Below, in pieces: positions 23,930 through 25,079 of a stretch of 25,079 nucleotides of DNA. The stretch's first letter is position 1; every line of letters begins with the position of its first letter. This DNA comes from Sulfurimonas sp. (lineage in GTDB: Bacteria > Campylobacterota > Campylobacteria > Campylobacterales > Sulfurimonadaceae). The position numbers were made by a program, and so were the translations under genes. Where the stretch lies: contig JALTUB010000034.1 in assembly GCA_027047745.1 (NCBI GenBank), positions 1 through 25,079 on the forward strand, given 5' to 3'. The notes beneath the pieces are model-generated. The model did no database searches and was not told the origin of the DNA. It saw only the letters and a program-made list of their open reading frames with translations.

Positions 23930-25079
23930 ATGTCATTTAAAAATTTAGGCTTATCAGCCCCACTATTAAAAGCAATCAAAGAACAAGGTTATGATACACC
24001 AACACCTATCCAAGCCCAAGCGATACCAGTAATACTTCAAAAAAAAGATATTTTAGCTGGCGCACAAACAGGAACAGGAAAAACAGCAGGTTTTACTCTG
24101 CCAATGCTCGAACTTTTAAGTCGCTCAAAACATAAAACACAGCAACATCAAGTAAAAGCACTTGTTTTAACTCCAACTAGAGAGTTGGCATCGCAAGTAG
24201 AAGAGAGTGTAAGGATTTATGGTAAACATCTTCCATACAAATCAGCTGTCATCTTCGGAGGGGTTAAGATAAATCCTCAAATAACGGCACTTAGAAAAGG
24301 TATAGACATCGTTGTAGCAACACCTGGTCGTTTACTTGACCATATTTCTCAGAAGACGATAAATCTTGAGCATATTGATTTTCTTATTCTTGATGAAGCT
24401 GATAGAATGTTAGATATGGGTTTTGTAAATGACATCAAAAAGGTGATAAAGGTTTTGCCAAATGAGCGTCAAACACTTCTTTTTTCAGCTACTTACTCTG
24501 ATGCTATCAAAAAACTTTCAAGCCAGTTTCTAAAGTCACCAACACTCATAGAAGTAGCTCGTGCAAATACTTCAAGTGAGATGGTAAAACAGGCTGTGTA
24601 TCATGTTGATAAAGAACGAAAACGAGAGCTTTTAACACACCTTATAAAAGAGGGTAAATGGAAACAAGTTTTAGTTTTTACAAGAACAAAACATGGAGCA
24701 AATCGTTTGAGTGGACAGCTTGAAAAAGATGGCATAACTTCTGCTGCCATTCATGGAAACAAGAGTCAAAATGCAAGGACAAAAGCCTTGGCTGATTTTA
24801 AAACTGGTGGAGTAAGGGTTCTTGTTGCTACTGACATCGCTGCAAGAGGTATAGATATTGACCAGTTGCCTCATGTAGTAAATTATGAACTGCCAAATGT
24901 TAGTGAGGATTATGTGCATCGTATCGGAAGAACGGGTCGTGCAGGAAACGAAGGTGAAGCTATAAGCCTTGTTTGTGTTGATGAAGATGAGTTTTTAAGA
25001 AATATTGAAAAGTTGATAAAAAAGGATATACCGAAAGTTTGGCTAAAAGGTTTTAAACCAGACCCAAGTATCAAGGCAG
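23930..25079 (+). CDS. ATP-dependent DEAD-box RNA helicase, RhlE-like (cut by window end)
   Basis: 383 residues are visible, covering both RecA domains: Q-motif Q28, motif I AQTGTGKT 45-52, Ia PTREL 82-86, TPGR 131-134, motif II DEAD 155-158, motif III SAT 186-188, motif V ATDIAARGIDI 300-310 and motif VI HRIGRTGR 330-337. All are intact, so this is an active RNA-dependent ATPase that remodels rRNA or mRNA structure. The FSAT/ARGIDI wording and the compact helicase core place it near RhlE. The C-terminal tail, usually basic, lies beyond the window. It is divergent from the RecA2-like gene. Confidence 0.95.
   Translation, partial: MSFKNLGLSAPLLKAIKEQGYDTPTPIQAQAIPVILQKKDILAGAQTGTGKTAGFTLPMLELLSRSKHKTQQHQVKALVLTPTRELASQVEESVRIYGKHLPYKSAVIFGGVKINPQITALRKGIDIVVATPGRLLDHISQKTINLEHIDFLILDEADRMLDMGFVNDIKKVIKVLPNERQTLLFSATYSDAIKKLSSQFLKSPTLIEVARANTSSEMVKQAVYHVDKERKRELLTHLIKEGKWKQVLVFTRTKHGANRLSGQLEKDGITSAAIHGNKSQNARTKALADFKTGGVRVLVATDIAARGIDIDQLPHVVNYELPNVSEDYVHRIGRTGRAGNEGEAISLVCVDEDEFLRNIEKLIKKDIPKVWLKGFKPDPSIKA

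Noticed and set aside
1..25079. tRNA, rRNA, CRISPR arrays, insertion sequences
   Set aside because: No cloverleaf with a TTCRA arm, no spaced repeats and no transposase motifs were found on reading through; a tRNA or repeat scan would settle it.

Overview
The window looks like core chromosome of a Campylobacterota (epsilonproteobacterial) bacterium, most like a Sulfurimonas-type organism. The DNA is AT-rich, genes are tightly packed with overlapping or abutting starts, TTG/GTG starts are frequent, and -10 boxes are of the TATAAT/TAAAAT type without a clear -35. Two blocks match gene orders I remember from Campylobacter jejuni: a 4-TM protein, rsmE, rpmE, rsmI, rlmB, two envelope genes, an aminotransferase and hom; and alaS, maf, pbpA. 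The organism assignment is inference from protein style and synteny, not from a search.

Layout. (1) 1-721, minus strand: the first 240 residues of MoeA (molybdenum cofactor insertion), cut by the window edge. (2) 821-5403, plus strand: a small membrane protein, then a translation cluster (RsmE, ribosomal protein L31, RsmI, RlmB), then a single-pass membrane protein with RodZ-like architecture and an exported protein. The rpmE leader can fold so that its Shine-Dalgarno is paired. (3) 5459-12965: PLP aminotransferase, homoserine dehydrogenase, short-chain dehydrogenase, a stand-alone cysteine-type formate dehydrogenase catalytic subunit, YraN, aldehyde dehydrogenase and a DUF523 protein. (4) 13002-20439: alaS, a CopD/HemJ-like 4-TM protein, maf, bioF, an orphan oligopeptide/nickel-type ABC ATPase and the class A penicillin-binding protein, mostly overlapping by 1-4 nt. 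(5) 20450-23100: an AT-richer accessory insert with a GmrSD-type (DUF262 + DUF1524) restriction-like protein and a visibly broken RhuM-family gene. (6) 23087-25079: two divergent genes, a small protein that looks like a degenerate helicase RecA2 domain with a long basic tail (minus strand), and an RhlE-like DEAD-box RNA helicase (plus strand, cut by the window end).

How the genes connect: three rRNA methyltransferases and L31 make a ribosome-maturation operon; MoeA supplies the cofactor that the formate dehydrogenase needs; the RodZ-like protein and PBP1A both concern the cell wall; BioF starts biotin ring assembly. The least explained items are the helicase-derived protein next to a true helicase, the RodZ-like protein in the rRNA-methylase operon, the possible L31 leader switch, and the GmrSD/RhuM insert. 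I found no tRNA, rRNA, CRISPR array, insertion sequence or integrase.
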